A stretch of DNA of 46,303 nucleotides from DAINRZ01 sp964634885 (GCA_964634885.1 CAZWLN010000035.1:1-46303); one strand, 5' to 3'; positions 9,809 through 18,929 are shown, numbered from the stretch's first letter. Numbers and translations are program-made. Notes: generated from the letters alone by a model not told the origin.

Positions 9809-10128
9809 ACACACCTCTTTACATATTCTAAAGAATCTTGCATTACCAATATACAAATATTGAAAATACTTATTTAATAGCAAACAATAAAATTTTTAAC
9901 GCTATTAGCAGAATTTTCTTTCCGGACTGCCGGACGCCCGACAGGCCGGTGTAATGCAAATGCCACATTATTTCAAAAATAATAGTATCGGTAATGAAGG
10001 GGAAAAAATTAACACCCGGGGGTTCGAAAGAATGATTCTTTGTTAGGGATAGTATTGCCGGAAGCAGCAAGTTGATGATTGTAAGTAAAAACAGGTCAGA
10101 TATTATATTGGAAATTTCATTGAAACAG

Positions 10129-10148
10129 CCACGAGCTTCAGCTCGTGG
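10129..10148. repeat. REP-like palindrome
   Basis: CCACGAGCTTCAGCTCGTGG forms a perfect 9-bp stem with a two-base loop. It is preceded by AG and followed by ACCG. The same outline (AGCCACG...CGTGGRCCG) recurs at 45751-45770 and 46161-46180, which suggests a dispersed REP-type family. Such elements are usually mobilised by Y1/RAYT transposases, but none is present in the window. Confidence 0.7.
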
Positions 10149-10302
10149 ACCGTTATGGCAGAGTGTTGGTTTTAACCATACCTTTTCAAGTGTTTCATCA
10201 TCTTTTTACTATTTTCTCCGATAATCCTCAACCTGGTTTTCCATATTAATGACTTTGTTCTCGATTATTATTGGCAAAAGCCCATTATCTCTGATTCTTT
10301 AT

Positions 10303-10323
10303 CCACGAGTTAAAAACTCATGG
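10303..10323. repeat. REP-like palindrome, degenerate second copy
   Basis: CCACGAGTT, AAA, AACTCATGG form an 8-9-bp stem with one mismatch. It begins with the same CCACGAG as the palindrome 174 bases away, so the two may be a pair from one insertion unit. Confidence 0.55.
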
Positions 10324-10589
10324 CTATCAATTCTATTGCTTAATCCATTATAATAGCACCTGAATTAGCGTTAGAACGTCGAAAAAGTAAGCAAGGCAAT
10401 GACAAGTTGAAGCAAATTCGAGGGGGGACTCCCGTATATTGGGAGATGAGGCAAAGGGATTTGATTGAATATTCTTGTTTCTCTGAGAAATATAATGCAA
10501 AAATGAAATATTATTAAGAAAAATTTAAAAATTTCGGGTTTTCTTGTGTTTGAATTGAAAATCTACCATTATTCAGATGTCTCATTTCG

Positions 10590-13256
10590 TTATTTTGTTT
10601 GCCAGGTGTTTTTTATATATTTATTTTGGAACTGAATATTTCGAATCCATTGTTCCTTTTTCATAAACTGGGGCTTAAAATTCATAGGTGCGTGATAGCG
10701 TATATATTCGCAAATATTTAGAGCTAAGTCCACTTTTTGAAGTCTTACAAGAACTTCTAAAAAGCTATACAAACCCGTTATAACATTTTGTCTTGCACCT
10801 GATGAAATATCTTCAAGATTTTTGGGTATAATGGCATTGAAAAGGATATTTCCATGTTTGTTATGTATATCCTTACATTGCTGTTTTTGCTTTTCTCGGT
10901 TTATCTTAAACTCACCAACTGCAATTTCATTATACTTCCTTTTTTCTTTTAGGTCCTGCCAATCTGAAATCACAAGGATTGAACGATACTGCAAAAGCAT
11001 ACCTGAAATTTCCAAATCAATATCATCGTAAAAGTTGAAGCCTGATGATGCATAATCAAGCAATCTCGCAATAGCTTTTTCTTTTTGTTCTCTTGTTCCG
11101 TTTGCCCAATAATAAGTTGCCCACATTTTTGTAAAAATTGCGTAATAACGCTTTTCAGATGAACCTTTTGCAGCGTTCTTGTTGAAATGATAATAATAAT
11201 CGTCCAAGTATTTTAGGGCAAGTTCTTTCTTGCCCCTATCAACAAGGTACGCTGCTAAATTTAAAATCGCAGGAAGTTTAACTTCTAATGGACTACTTGC
11301 TCGGTTAATAATTTGCTTGTAACTTTCTATTACTTCAATTTCATTTTTAGCCAAACGGTTAGCATTAGCCGTATGCAATAAAGAATGCTCAACATCTAAG
11401 GTTTTATCTCTGTTTACTTGATTTCTTCTACTAACACAACTACGCTTGAAAACACTTGGTCGTCTTTCAAAGTAGTCAGTCATAATCTGAAATATCTCTT
11501 TTGAGTATATCTCAAAAAATTTGCGTTCAGCGTCTGTCTTTAGTATTTTCAACTTAACCAATTCGTTAACTGCTGAATTGAAAGTGTCAATTTCATGTTC
11601 AAGGTTTAAAATGTATTTGGCTTTTTCAATTACATTGCTTAGATCGTCTTGGGTTACTAAAAGACTAAGAACAACGAACAAGTCTTTTGCTTTGGGTGAT
11701 AAATACTCGTAAATTTTGCCAAACAAGAAACTGATTGCTGTGTCTCCTTCCTTAATATTGAATTTTAACGCATCTTCCAAACCACGCTGCCCAACCACAA
11801 TAGCAAATTGAAAAATAAACAATGGTCGCCCGCTTGTAATCTCAAATACTTTTTGGCTTATTTCAGGAATTTCTATTTGACGCTTAATTACTTCATCATT
11901 TCCAAGTTCTTCGTTTTTAAAGACCTCTAATAAAAACTTTACTGTTTCTTGCTCTGTAAGTTCGTTTGTTTGAAACTCTTGCCCAATGTTGATGTTTGCT
12001 GCTCTTGTCGTAATAATAACCTTGTGATGACTTGTATTCAGCTCTGAGATAAATTTTTCAGTTTTATCCTTTTCTTCTTTTGGGAAAGTTTCAAAGTCAT
12101 CAATTACCAAAAACATCTTTTTACCGTTTATCTCATTAATTTGTTTGGGGTCTTCACTTTCAATATTAAAGAGGACTTTGTTTACTCCCTTTATCAAATC
12201 TGAGAGTGTTGCGATACGGTCGTTAATTTCTTCTATTTTACCTGTGTAGTAGTCGTAACGTCTGTCTTTTGCAGACAAGAAAACAATGTAGTCAAAAACC
12301 TTTCTTTCATCGTTGGCTAAATCTTCACAAAGGCTTTGGATTGTTGCGGTTTTACCGACTCCCCCGTGTCCCCAAACAGTGGCACAAACTGAAGCATTAT
12401 TCTTTATGAGAAATGTTTTTAATTTTCTCTTGATGTCAATGTCAATATACTTTCTGTAATTGTTTTCATAAATGTTTCGGATTGTGCCGTTATGACTTTT
12501 AACTTTTACACCGTCATTTGTAACGTCTAATTCGCATAGTTCCTCCCACTCTTTAAAGAAAATGCCTGTATAAAGTAAGCGATTGTACTTTACTTTTCCA
12601 AGAAGTTTTTCATCAATACTGTTGAAAAAATAGAGTTCATTCCCATAAGATGTAATTTCAATGAAAGGGGATAAACGGAAATAATTGTTCAACCTTATAC
12701 TTGCATATAAACTCCCCAATTCAAATGCACCTATAGTTTTGGGACAACTCCATGGGGCATAACTAGTTCCGTCACTCTTGTACAAAATACCTTTATACGC
12801 TGTATTTTCAACATTAGTCACATACACCAAATCAACTCTGTCATTTAGAATTGGTAAGTCTGCTGCTAAAACATATTCATAAAGTTCTTGTAAAGCAAAA
12901 AGCAATTTTTCAAGGGCATCTTCATAAACAAAACCGTGTCCAAGCAATTCATTTCTAACAGATGGGTATTTGTCTAACGTTTGGCTTAACTTATTCTTTT
13001 TGAAAATTTCTTTATCAGTGTCAAGTTTCCGACAAATGGCAACTATACTGCCGATTGTAGGCTTGATAACTGACTGAAATACAAACTCCTTATCTTCATA
13101 ATCTAATTTATCCAAATTCTTATTCCAAAGGTAAGCCAACAAGTAAACCAACACATATTCAAACCTAGCTTGAAAGTGTTGTTTCAGGGCGTTTTTGTCG
13201 TCTATCGTCTGTAAAAAGTCAATTCGTTGGTCAATCTGTTTTCTGATATAATCCAT
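10590..13256 (-). CDS. Predicted HEPN-STAND NTPase with TPR-like C-terminus (candidate anti-phage defence protein)
   Basis: ATG 13256 (888 aa) is chosen because an AAAAGG ribosome site lies seven bases upstream. Residues 1-135 are all-helical and contain RNELLGHG (Arg101-Asn102, His107), the R-N-x4-H signature of HEPN ribonucleases. Residues about 140-270 are an unassigned beta-rich linker (LSPFIEI.., ELYFFNSI..). Residues about 285-560 form a STAND/NB-ARC-type NTPase. Its Walker A is GHGGVGKT (296-303), its Walker B is FLVIDDFE (382-389), and a VIITTR motif follows (413-418). A winged-helix-like segment and helical TPR-like repeats (about 640-860) end the protein. The plan of effector, NTPase switch and sensor repeats is that of STAND defence proteins such as Avs. 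I infer RNA cleavage after target sensing by the repeats. The gene stands alone and is visibly AT-richer than the neighbouring genes, suggesting transfer. The domain calls are mine and untested. Confidence 0.82.
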   Translation of the reverse strand: MDYIRKQIDQRIDFLQTIDDKNALKQHFQARFEYVLVYLLAYLWNKNLDKLDYEDKEFVFQSVIKPTIGSIVAICRKLDTDKEIFKKNKLSQTLDKYPSVRNELLGHGFVYEDALEKLLFALQELYEYVLAADLPILNDRVDLVYVTNVENTAYKGILYKSDGTSYAPWSCPKTIGAFELGSLYASIRLNNYFRLSPFIEITSYGNELYFFNSIDEKLLGKVKYNRLLYTGIFFKEWEELCELDVTNDGVKVKSHNGTIRNIYENNYRKYIDIDIKRKLKTFLIKNNASVCATVWGHGGVGKTATIQSLCEDLANDERKVFDYIVFLSAKDRRYDYYTGKIEEINDRIATLSDLIKGVNKVLFNIESEDPKQINEINGKKMFLVIDDFETFPKEEKDKTEKFISELNTSHHKVIITTRAANINIGQEFQTNELTEQETVKFLLEVFKNEELGNDEVIKRQIEIPEISQKVFEITSGRPLFIFQFAIVVGQRGLEDALKFNIKEGDTAISFLFGKIYEYLSPKAKDLFVVLSLLVTQDDLSNVIEKAKYILNLEHEIDTFNSAVNELVKLKILKTDAERKFFEIYSKEIFQIMTDYFERRPSVFKRSCVSRRNQVNRDKTLDVEHSLLHTANANRLAKNEIEVIESYKQIINRASSPLEVKLPAILNLAAYLVDRGKKELALKYLDDYYYHFNKNAAKGSSEKRYYAIFTKMWATYYWANGTREQKEKAIARLLDYASSGFNFYDDIDLEISGMLLQYRSILVISDWQDLKEKRKYNEIAVGEFKINREKQKQQCKDIHNKHGNILFNAIIPKNLEDISSGARQNVITGLYSFLEVLVRLQKVDLALNICEYIRYHAPMNFKPQFMKKEQWIRNIQFQNKYIKNTWQTK

Positions 13257-13701
13257 TTTATTGCCTTTTTTTGATCTTACAAATAGCACAAAACACATAT
13301 ACGTAACAAATATACAAAAAACAATTCAAAATATATAGATTTATCAGTTTAACCAAAATAAATTCATTCAAATAAAGTTTTTTTGTATTTCCGTTCCCAA
13401 TGAAGTTTTATATTAATACTTTTGAATAATCAATTTACTATAGGACGTCAACAGAGTAATGATGCAGCTACATACAAATAGAAGAAACGGCCAATGATTA
13501 TCAATAAGGTATTGTTTACAACAATCACAGGCAAAGTATCACTTGGGCAACGTTCGTATGGAATTAGTTTATAAAATTCATCAAGTTTGTAAAGTTCATC
13601 AGGTAAAGAGGCTTTTGTGTTTGAAAGAAGCAGTTGAAGCCCTGTAAAAGAAAAAAGCCTTTACAAACTTGTGATTCGTAAAGGCTTGCTCTAATCATGA
13701 G
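13257..13701. other. Intergenic region: defence-gene promoter, AAGTT-type short repeats, tRNA terminator
   Basis: No gene is supported here. The AT-rich part next to 13256 should contain the promoter of the HEPN-STAND gene. At about 13567-13600 a short run of the AAGTTYRTMAAGTT-type tandem word appears, the same word that fills the repeat mosaics near 38.4 and 45.4 kb. The rest, up to the tRNA genes, contains the terminator annotated separately. Confidence 0.5.
13649..13687 (-). terminator. Rho-independent terminator of the tRNA-Ala/tRNA-Asp transcript
   Basis: On the minus strand AAGCCTTTAC and GTAAAGGCTT form a perfect 10-bp stem with a 13-base loop, followed at once by a run of U residues. 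It lies 15 bases past the 3' end of tRNA-Asp, in the right orientation to end the tRNA transcript. Confidence 0.88.
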
Positions 13702-13776
13702 CGGTGTTGACGAGACTCGAACTCGCAGCCTCCTGCGTGACAGGCAGGTGCTCTAACCAAATTGAGCTACAACACC
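13702..13776 (-). tRNA. tRNA-Asp (GTC)
   Basis: The minus strand folds as a complete tRNA. The acceptor pairs GGTGTTG with CAACACC, and the discriminator base is G as expected for Asp. The D-stem starts GCTC and the anticodon stem is CCTGC/GCAGG with loop CTGTCAC, giving anticodon GTC. The T-loop is TTCGAGT. CCA is not encoded. It lies 24 bases after tRNA-Ala in the same direction. Confidence 0.96.
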
Positions 13777-13800
13777 AGTTTTCAAACTCTTCTCATTCAG

Positions 13801-13873
<73 letters not shown>

Positions 13874-13957
13874 CGTCGCAATCAGAGCATACAAAATTAA
13901 GGACTTTTTTTTAAAATCCAAAACTTTTTTTTCAATTTCTTCAAAATTTTTCAATTT

Positions 13958-15943
13958 TTACTTCTTTACCCTGACTTTTATGTTCCTGTTAAGGAAGCGG
14001 CCTTCGGGTGTTTCTTCCTGGAACTTGCCGTTTTCGGTCGTCCATTCTATCTTAAATTTCTCGCCCGAAACCGACTTGATGAAGTTTACAGTGTTGTCTG
14101 CCCTTTGCTTTGCCAGTACCGTATTCCTCTCTTCTGTGCCGAGAGCGTCGGCGCTGCCAGAGATGATTACCGTCGAGCCGGCAGGGAGGAAGTCGGACAT
14201 CTGTTTCAACAGCCCGCGGTTGTCTTCGCTCAGTTCGCTGCTGTTGTAGTCGAACCTGATGTAGGCAAGGAACCTGGACAGCTCAAGTTCGATCATTTCC
14301 CTGGGTATGTCTTTTACAGATACGGACAGGCCGGCATTGCTGCCGTTTTCAAAGTAATTGACCTTAGCACCGAGGTTGAGGACTTCAAGGCCCGGGTCGA
14401 TGCGCTTGCTTTCCATAGTAATTGTCGTTGCTTCTCCGCTCTTTGTAATCTTATGCGATGTCGGGGGCATTGTAGTTGTCATTGTTACGTCACCGGAATC
14501 GAGGTTCACATTGCGGAAAGAAGACTTAACTACATACTTCCCGCTCAATTCGGCGAATTTCTGTAAAGCGACATATTCCTGCAAAGGGGCGTTCTCTACA
14601 AACAGGTCAACGCGCTGGTTCTCGATGTTGCCCAGTTCGAAGGCATCGTTGGATTCGACCTTGGGTTTAAATGAGGCTTTTACGGTAATCTTCTTCGGAT
14701 CGACACCGTTGGCGATTAGTACTTTCCTGACAGCTTCGGCTCTTTTCCTGCCCAAGGCAGTCCCACCCTTTTCATAGGTGCCTGAAGAAGCACCCTGTAC
14801 GATTATCCTGGCGTCGGGATTCTTGTTGATGATGGCGGCAACCCGCGGCATTACCCAAGTGTGGGCTTCGATGCCGTCGCCGAGGAAGAACTCGGGCATG
14901 TCGGCAGAGCCGGTATGATACTTCGAAGGAATCGTCGATGAACCCTTGTCGAAGAAGACTGCGTTGACAAGCGGCAGTGTCGCAAGTAGTTCATTGCCGG
15001 TCAGCAGCCTGAACTGTGGATTGGCAATCTCGACACCCAGAACGGGTTTCGGCGCTTCCACCTTTACCGGAGGGTCTTTTTCCGGCGGCGCGGGCAGTTC
15101 TGCCATTACCGGTGGCAGAGGCGGGGCAGGTGCGGGCTTTGGCTTCCTGAAACCGAATCTCAGCCCGAGGTCCAGCCTGACGGACCAGGTCTTCCAATCG
15201 ACGCCTTTTGCAATGTCATTGAAATAATAGTCGATGCTGACGGCCTGGGTAAAGTAATTGCCGTTGCCGATGTACAGCATATTCTCCAGCCCGGCACATG
15301 CGCCGAACAACAGGTTGTTCAGGTCCTTAATCTCACCATCGGCAATATCCCTTCTTTTGGTGTAAGCCGAATCTATCATGAACACTGCTTCCGCCGGTGA
15401 TGTTATCTTCTCGTACTGTGTCACGGTTCCTGTCGAAGCAATGCCGATCTTCAGGCCGGCATAGCCCCTGAGTGGCCCGCTGAAAAGCGAAGGTATCAAC
15501 ACAGTCCTGACATCGAACTGTGTCTCGATATATTTCAATTTTGCTTCTACTGTATTATCTATCAATGTTGTAATCACATCATAGGGCGGAGTGATCAGAT
15601 CCCTCACGTAAGCAGTGTCTTTAGCCGTCAACGAGCCGCTCCTGTCGCTGTATGTGAGGCCGATGCCCAGGTGTGTATTCTTCATCAGTGGCAATTCAAC
15701 CGTCAGGCCTGCGGCCAAACCGGAACCGGAGCCTTTTTCGAATAATACACATTCGATGATGGGATCGAATTGGCTGAAACTCGTATTGAAAAAATTAAAG
15801 TTATAGCCTATATGAGGGTGCAGGGCAAATATCTCGCGCTTGAAGAGGTTATCGCTGCCGATTAGGGAACTTACCTGTAAATTTGAGATCAGCACAACAA
15901 AAACGATTAATTTTAACTTTGTCATCAGTTTCATCCTCATCAT
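13958..15943 (-). CDS. OmpA-family outer-membrane protein with two OmpA-like domains (paralogue)
   Basis: Several in-frame starts exist (TTG 15949, ATG 15943, 15940, 15934). ATG 15943 (661 aa) has AAAGG six bases upstream and is preferred. A signal peptide follows (TKLKLIVFVVLISNLQVSSLIG). Residues about 35-265 form a predicted barrel. A Pro-rich linker (KPKPAPAPPLPPVMAELPAP) comes next. A first OmpA-like module lies at about 325-450 (VFFDKGSSTIP.. LGRKRAEAVRKVL). A spacer and a second module run to the C-terminus (IRFDYNSSELSEDNRGLL.. SGSADALGTEERN.. LAKQRADNTVNFI). It ends PEGRFLNRNIKVRVKK, almost the same ending as the OmpA protein at 4689-6785, so the two are paralogues. The canonical TD dipeptide of the peptidoglycan-binding loop is AD here. 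The role is outer-membrane/peptidoglycan attachment by family analogy. Confidence 0.9.
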   Translation of the reverse strand: MMRMKLMTKLKLIVFVVLISNLQVSSLIGSDNLFKREIFALHPHIGYNFNFFNTSFSQFDPIIECVLFEKGSGSGLAAGLTVELPLMKNTHLGIGLTYSDRSGSLTAKDTAYVRDLITPPYDVITTLIDNTVEAKLKYIETQFDVRTVLIPSLFSGPLRGYAGLKIGIASTGTVTQYEKITSPAEAVFMIDSAYTKRRDIADGEIKDLNNLLFGACAGLENMLYIGNGNYFTQAVSIDYYFNDIAKGVDWKTWSVRLDLGLRFGFRKPKPAPAPPLPPVMAELPAPPEKDPPVKVEAPKPVLGVEIANPQFRLLTGNELLATLPLVNAVFFDKGSSTIPSKYHTGSADMPEFFLGDGIEAHTWVMPRVAAIINKNPDARIIVQGASSGTYEKGGTALGRKRAEAVRKVLIANGVDPKKITVKASFKPKVESNDAFELGNIENQRVDLFVENAPLQEYVALQKFAELSGKYVVKSSFRNVNLDSGDVTMTTTMPPTSHKITKSGEATTITMESKRIDPGLEVLNLGAKVNYFENGSNAGLSVSVKDIPREMIELELSRFLAYIRFDYNSSELSEDNRGLLKQMSDFLPAGSTVIISGSADALGTEERNTVLAKQRADNTVNFIKSVSGEKFKIEWTTENGKFQEETPEGRFLNRNIKVRVKK

Positions 15944-16448
15944 TATCAACCTTTAGTGCATATTGATGCATACAATGCCCTAATTTACGAAAATCCCTGA
16001 AATTTAGGATATAATTATTTTGGCAGATAGATTTTTATGTTTTGGGGCTGTATGACTTCTTTGATTTTTTTGGTTCTTCGCTATTTGCTATGGGTATATA
16101 ACGAAGATAAAACAAATAGGAATTTTTCAATTTTAACAGACACACCCCGGCTGCTGCCGCAGTCACTCCTCATGTTAGAGGGATTTGAACCTGAAACAAC
16201 GCTCCCCCTCTGGCAAGAGTGGGTTGGGGGGGTGTGTAATGGCGCTTTATTCCAGTATTGTTGTCAAATTATCTATTGCTGCTAATACCCATTATCGTAA
16301 TTATTGATACTCTTTTAAACAATACTTAACAGCGAAGAACCATTTTTTTTCATTATTATCAGGACAACAACAATTTTCAATTGTTTATTCATTATATTTT
16401 TAATAAGTTTAATTTTATGTCTTTTTCGATAATGCAAGAAGGGATTTT
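15944..16448. other. Divergent intergenic region with a MITE insertion
   Basis: These 505 bases hold the promoter of the minus-strand OmpA paralogue (next to 15943), a complete MITE (16072-16341, listed separately) and the leader of the plus-strand Lon-like gene. No coding sequence is supported. Confidence 0.7.
16072..16341. mobile_element. MITE, copy 1 (270 bp), 8-bp target duplication
   Basis: The element starts GGTTCTTCGCTATTTGCTAT and ends with the inverted partner ..AACAGCGAAGAACC, giving imperfect terminal inverted repeats whose outer 11 bases match. It is flanked by a perfect 8-bp direct repeat ATTTTTTT (16064-16071 and 16342-16349), diagnostic of transposition. It has no open frame of its own. 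A second copy lies at 30996-31262. The inside carries a CACACCCCGGCTGCTGCCGC segment and a G-rich segment ending GGTGTGT that can pair back. Terminal bases and the 8-bp duplication recall ISL3-family elements; that assignment is tentative. It sits 107 bases before the Lon-like start codon. Confidence 0.9.
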
Positions 16449-18929
16449 ATGTCAAAAACAGTAAAAAAAGATGCAGTAAAAGTAAAAAAAAATAAGAACG
16501 AATTAACGCCTAAGCAGATGAGATGGACCTGTCCCGAATCGAAGTTCAGGTTCAAAACGACAAAAGACATAAAGCCACTCGAAGCCATCGTCGGCCAGCC
16601 CCGAGCCATTGAAGCCATCAGGATGGGTGCCGAGCTGTTTGCCAAGGGCTATAACATCTTCGTTACCGGTTTGTCCGGCACCGGCAGGTTCACCACTGTC
16701 AAGAAAATTCTCGAAGAAGTAACAACCTATCATCCCCAGCTCTACGATTACTGCTATGTTAAGAATTTCGACAATCCGGACACTCCGACGCTCATTAAGC
16801 TGCCCCAGGGTAAAGGCAAACAGTTCTCAAAAGCCATGGAGGATGCAGTTACATACATGAGGCGCAAGCTTCCCAAGCTGTTCGAGGAAGATACATTCCA
16901 GACAGCCCGCAGGAATATTGTCGAAGAGTACCAGGACAAGGAAAAAGTGATACTCCAGGCCTTCGATGAGAAGATTAAGCCTTATGGTTTCATTCGCGGC
17001 CAGATTGAAAATGAACAGGGCGTAACCCAGCCCGAAGTGTTTCCCCTCGTCGAAGACAAACCTGTACAGGTAGAATTGCTGGACGATTTCGTTACCGAGG
17101 GAAAGGTTACAAGGGAAAAAGCCGACGAATTGAAAGAGCTGTACAAGAAGTTCCACAACGAGATATACGACCTTGCACGCAAAGGCATGAAACTGATGCA
17201 GAACTTCAGGAAAGACCTGGCCGAAAACGACAAGAATGCCGCTGCCATGCAGGTCAATAGTACCTTCGATGAGATCAAGGAGATATTCAGGAATGAGAAA
17301 TTGGATAAATACATCGAAGACGTCAAGAAATTCGTTCTCGAGAACCTTAATATCTTTGTGCCGTCGAATAACCCGTTGAACCAGATTATCGACACCCAGC
17401 AGAACAATAACGAAAAAGACAAGCTTCAGGATTTTCTCGTCAACGTCATTCTCGACAACTCGAATACGGAAAATGCTCCCATCGTCGTCGAGACTTCGCC
17501 TTCATATACAAACCTCTTCGGTACCATCGAGAGGACATACGACAACCGCGGTTTCTGGAAAACGGATTTTACCAAGATCAAAGCCGGCTCGCTGCTGGCT
17601 GCCGACCAGGGATACCTGATTGTCAATGCTCTCGACCTTTTCTCCGAGCAGGGAGTCTGGCCAGCACTGAAAAGGGTACTGCTCTACGACAAGCTGGAAA
17701 TACAACCCTATGAAGCCATATTCCAGTTGTCCCAACTGCACCTTAAACCTGAACCTATCGAGGTACAGGTTAAGGTCATTATCATTGGCGGACAATCGCT
17801 CTACAGGCTGCTCTACCTCCATGAGAAGGGATTCAAGAAGATTTTCAAGGTCAATGCACAGTTCGATTACGAGACTGAAAAAACCGAGGACATGATTAAG
17901 AATTATACCCACTATATTGCAAAAGTGTGCGAGGCGGAAAACCTGCCTCATTGTACTCCCGACGGTGTGGCAGCCATCATCGAATGGGCAGTCGAACACG
18001 CAGGCTCACAGAAGAGAATATCGCTCAAGTTCTCCGACGTTGCAGACATCATCAGGGAATCTGCCTTCTACGACAGGGGTTCACGCCGCAAATACATTAA
18101 CAGGGAAGACGTTGAGAAAGCTGTAGAATGGCGGCGTCACCGCAACGACCTCCTCGACGAAAAGATACGTACCGAAATTCTCGAAGGCACGATCATGATT
18201 GATACCTTCGGGGAAAGAGTAGGGCAGATCAACGGACTTACTGTCCTCGACACCGGTATCTATTCATTTGGGAAACCGGCGAGGATCACCGCAACGGTAA
18301 CAGCCGGCAATGCCGGAGTAATAAACATAGAACGTGAAGCCGACCTGAGCGGTAAGATTCACAACAAAGGCGTGATGATCATTACTTCTGTCCTCAGGGA
18401 CAGGTTTGCCCACAAGCTGCCTATGTCTTTCTCAGCCTCTCTTGCTTTCGAACAGAATTACGGCGGTGTGGACGGCGACAGCGCATCTGCTGCCGAGATA
18501 TATACTATCCTGTCATCGATTACCGGTATCCCCATCAGGCAGAACCTGGCAATTACAGGTTCTGTTAACCAGAAAGGCGACATTCAACCCATCGGCGGTG
18601 TAAACGAGAAGATCATCGGCTTCTATGAGATATGCAGGGAACGGGGCTTTACCGGCGATCAGGGGGTCATCATCCCTATACAGAACGTGAACGACCTGAT
18701 GCTTCCGACCTATCTGATTGACTCGGTAAAAGAAGGTAACTTCCATATTTATACAATGAAAGCCATCGAGGACGGCATTGAACTGTTGATGGGTAAACCG
18801 GCGGGTACAATGGGCAGTGACGGCAAATACACCCGCAATTCTGTCTATTACCTCGTGGACAAGAGGTTGGAAGAGCTGCGCAAAACTGCCAAAGAGTTCA
18901 TGGACAAGAAAGAAAAGAACGGCAAGTAG
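16449..18929 (+). CDS. Lon-related (LonB/YcbZ-type) AAA+ serine protease
   Basis: The 826-aa protein starts at ATG 16449 behind a strong AGAAGGG site. The C-terminal third is a Lon (S16) protease domain with the catalytic dyad Ser678 (in GVDGDSAS) and Lys721 (in GGVNEKI). They are 43 residues apart, exactly as in classical Lon. The N-terminal two thirds match the 'Lon-related putative ATP-dependent protease' ATPase module with a long helical insertion. The P-loop reads GLSGTGRFT (74-82), with Arg80 in place of the Walker lysine. The Walker B region is GYLIVNALDLF (388-398), without the usual DE pair. So the ATPase may be weak or non-canonical, a trait seen in this family. The expected role is cytoplasmic protein quality control. 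A MITE lies in its upstream region and may affect expression. Confidence 0.93.
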   Translation: MSKTVKKDAVKVKKNKNELTPKQMRWTCPESKFRFKTTKDIKPLEAIVGQPRAIEAIRMGAELFAKGYNIFVTGLSGTGRFTTVKKILEEVTTYHPQLYDYCYVKNFDNPDTPTLIKLPQGKGKQFSKAMEDAVTYMRRKLPKLFEEDTFQTARRNIVEEYQDKEKVILQAFDEKIKPYGFIRGQIENEQGVTQPEVFPLVEDKPVQVELLDDFVTEGKVTREKADELKELYKKFHNEIYDLARKGMKLMQNFRKDLAENDKNAAAMQVNSTFDEIKEIFRNEKLDKYIEDVKKFVLENLNIFVPSNNPLNQIIDTQQNNNEKDKLQDFLVNVILDNSNTENAPIVVETSPSYTNLFGTIERTYDNRGFWKTDFTKIKAGSLLAADQGYLIVNALDLFSEQGVWPALKRVLLYDKLEIQPYEAIFQLSQLHLKPEPIEVQVKVIIIGGQSLYRLLYLHEKGFKKIFKVNAQFDYETEKTEDMIKNYTHYIAKVCEAENLPHCTPDGVAAIIEWAVEHAGSQKRISLKFSDVADIIRESAFYDRGSRRKYINREDVEKAVEWRRHRNDLLDEKIRTEILEGTIMIDTFGERVGQINGLTVLDTGIYSFGKPARITATVTAGNAGVINIEREADLSGKIHNKGVMIITSVLRDRFAHKLPMSFSASLAFEQNYGGVDGDSASAAEIYTILSSITGIPIRQNLAITGSVNQKGDIQPIGGVNEKIIGFYEICRERGFTGDQGVIIPIQNVNDLMLPTYLIDSVKEGNFHIYTMKAIEDGIELLMGKPAGTMGSDGKYTRNSVYYLVDKRLEELRKTAKEFMDKKEKNGK

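Larger units (their letters stand above)
9809..10589. other. Intergenic region without a gene, carrying REP-like palindromes
   Basis: No credible coding region is seen in these 781 bases; open frames are short and lack ribosome sites. The left part holds the promoter of the sugar-nucleotide operon. A GC-rich imperfect hairpin occurs near 9921-9950. Two related palindromes, annotated separately, lie at 10129-10148 and 10303-10323. The remainder towards 10590 is AT-rich, like the defence-type gene beyond it, and probably belongs to the same acquired segment. Confidence 0.6.

Noticed and set aside
10129..10323. CRISPR array made of CCACGAG palindromes
   Set aside because: There are only two unlike copies 174 bases apart, without regular spacers or cas genes.
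10360..13560. Integron-cassette origin of the HEPN-STAND gene (GTTAGAACGTC on one side, GGGCAACGTTC on the other)
   Set aside because: The words only partly fit attC core sites, are not in a proper attC hairpin, and no integrase is present.
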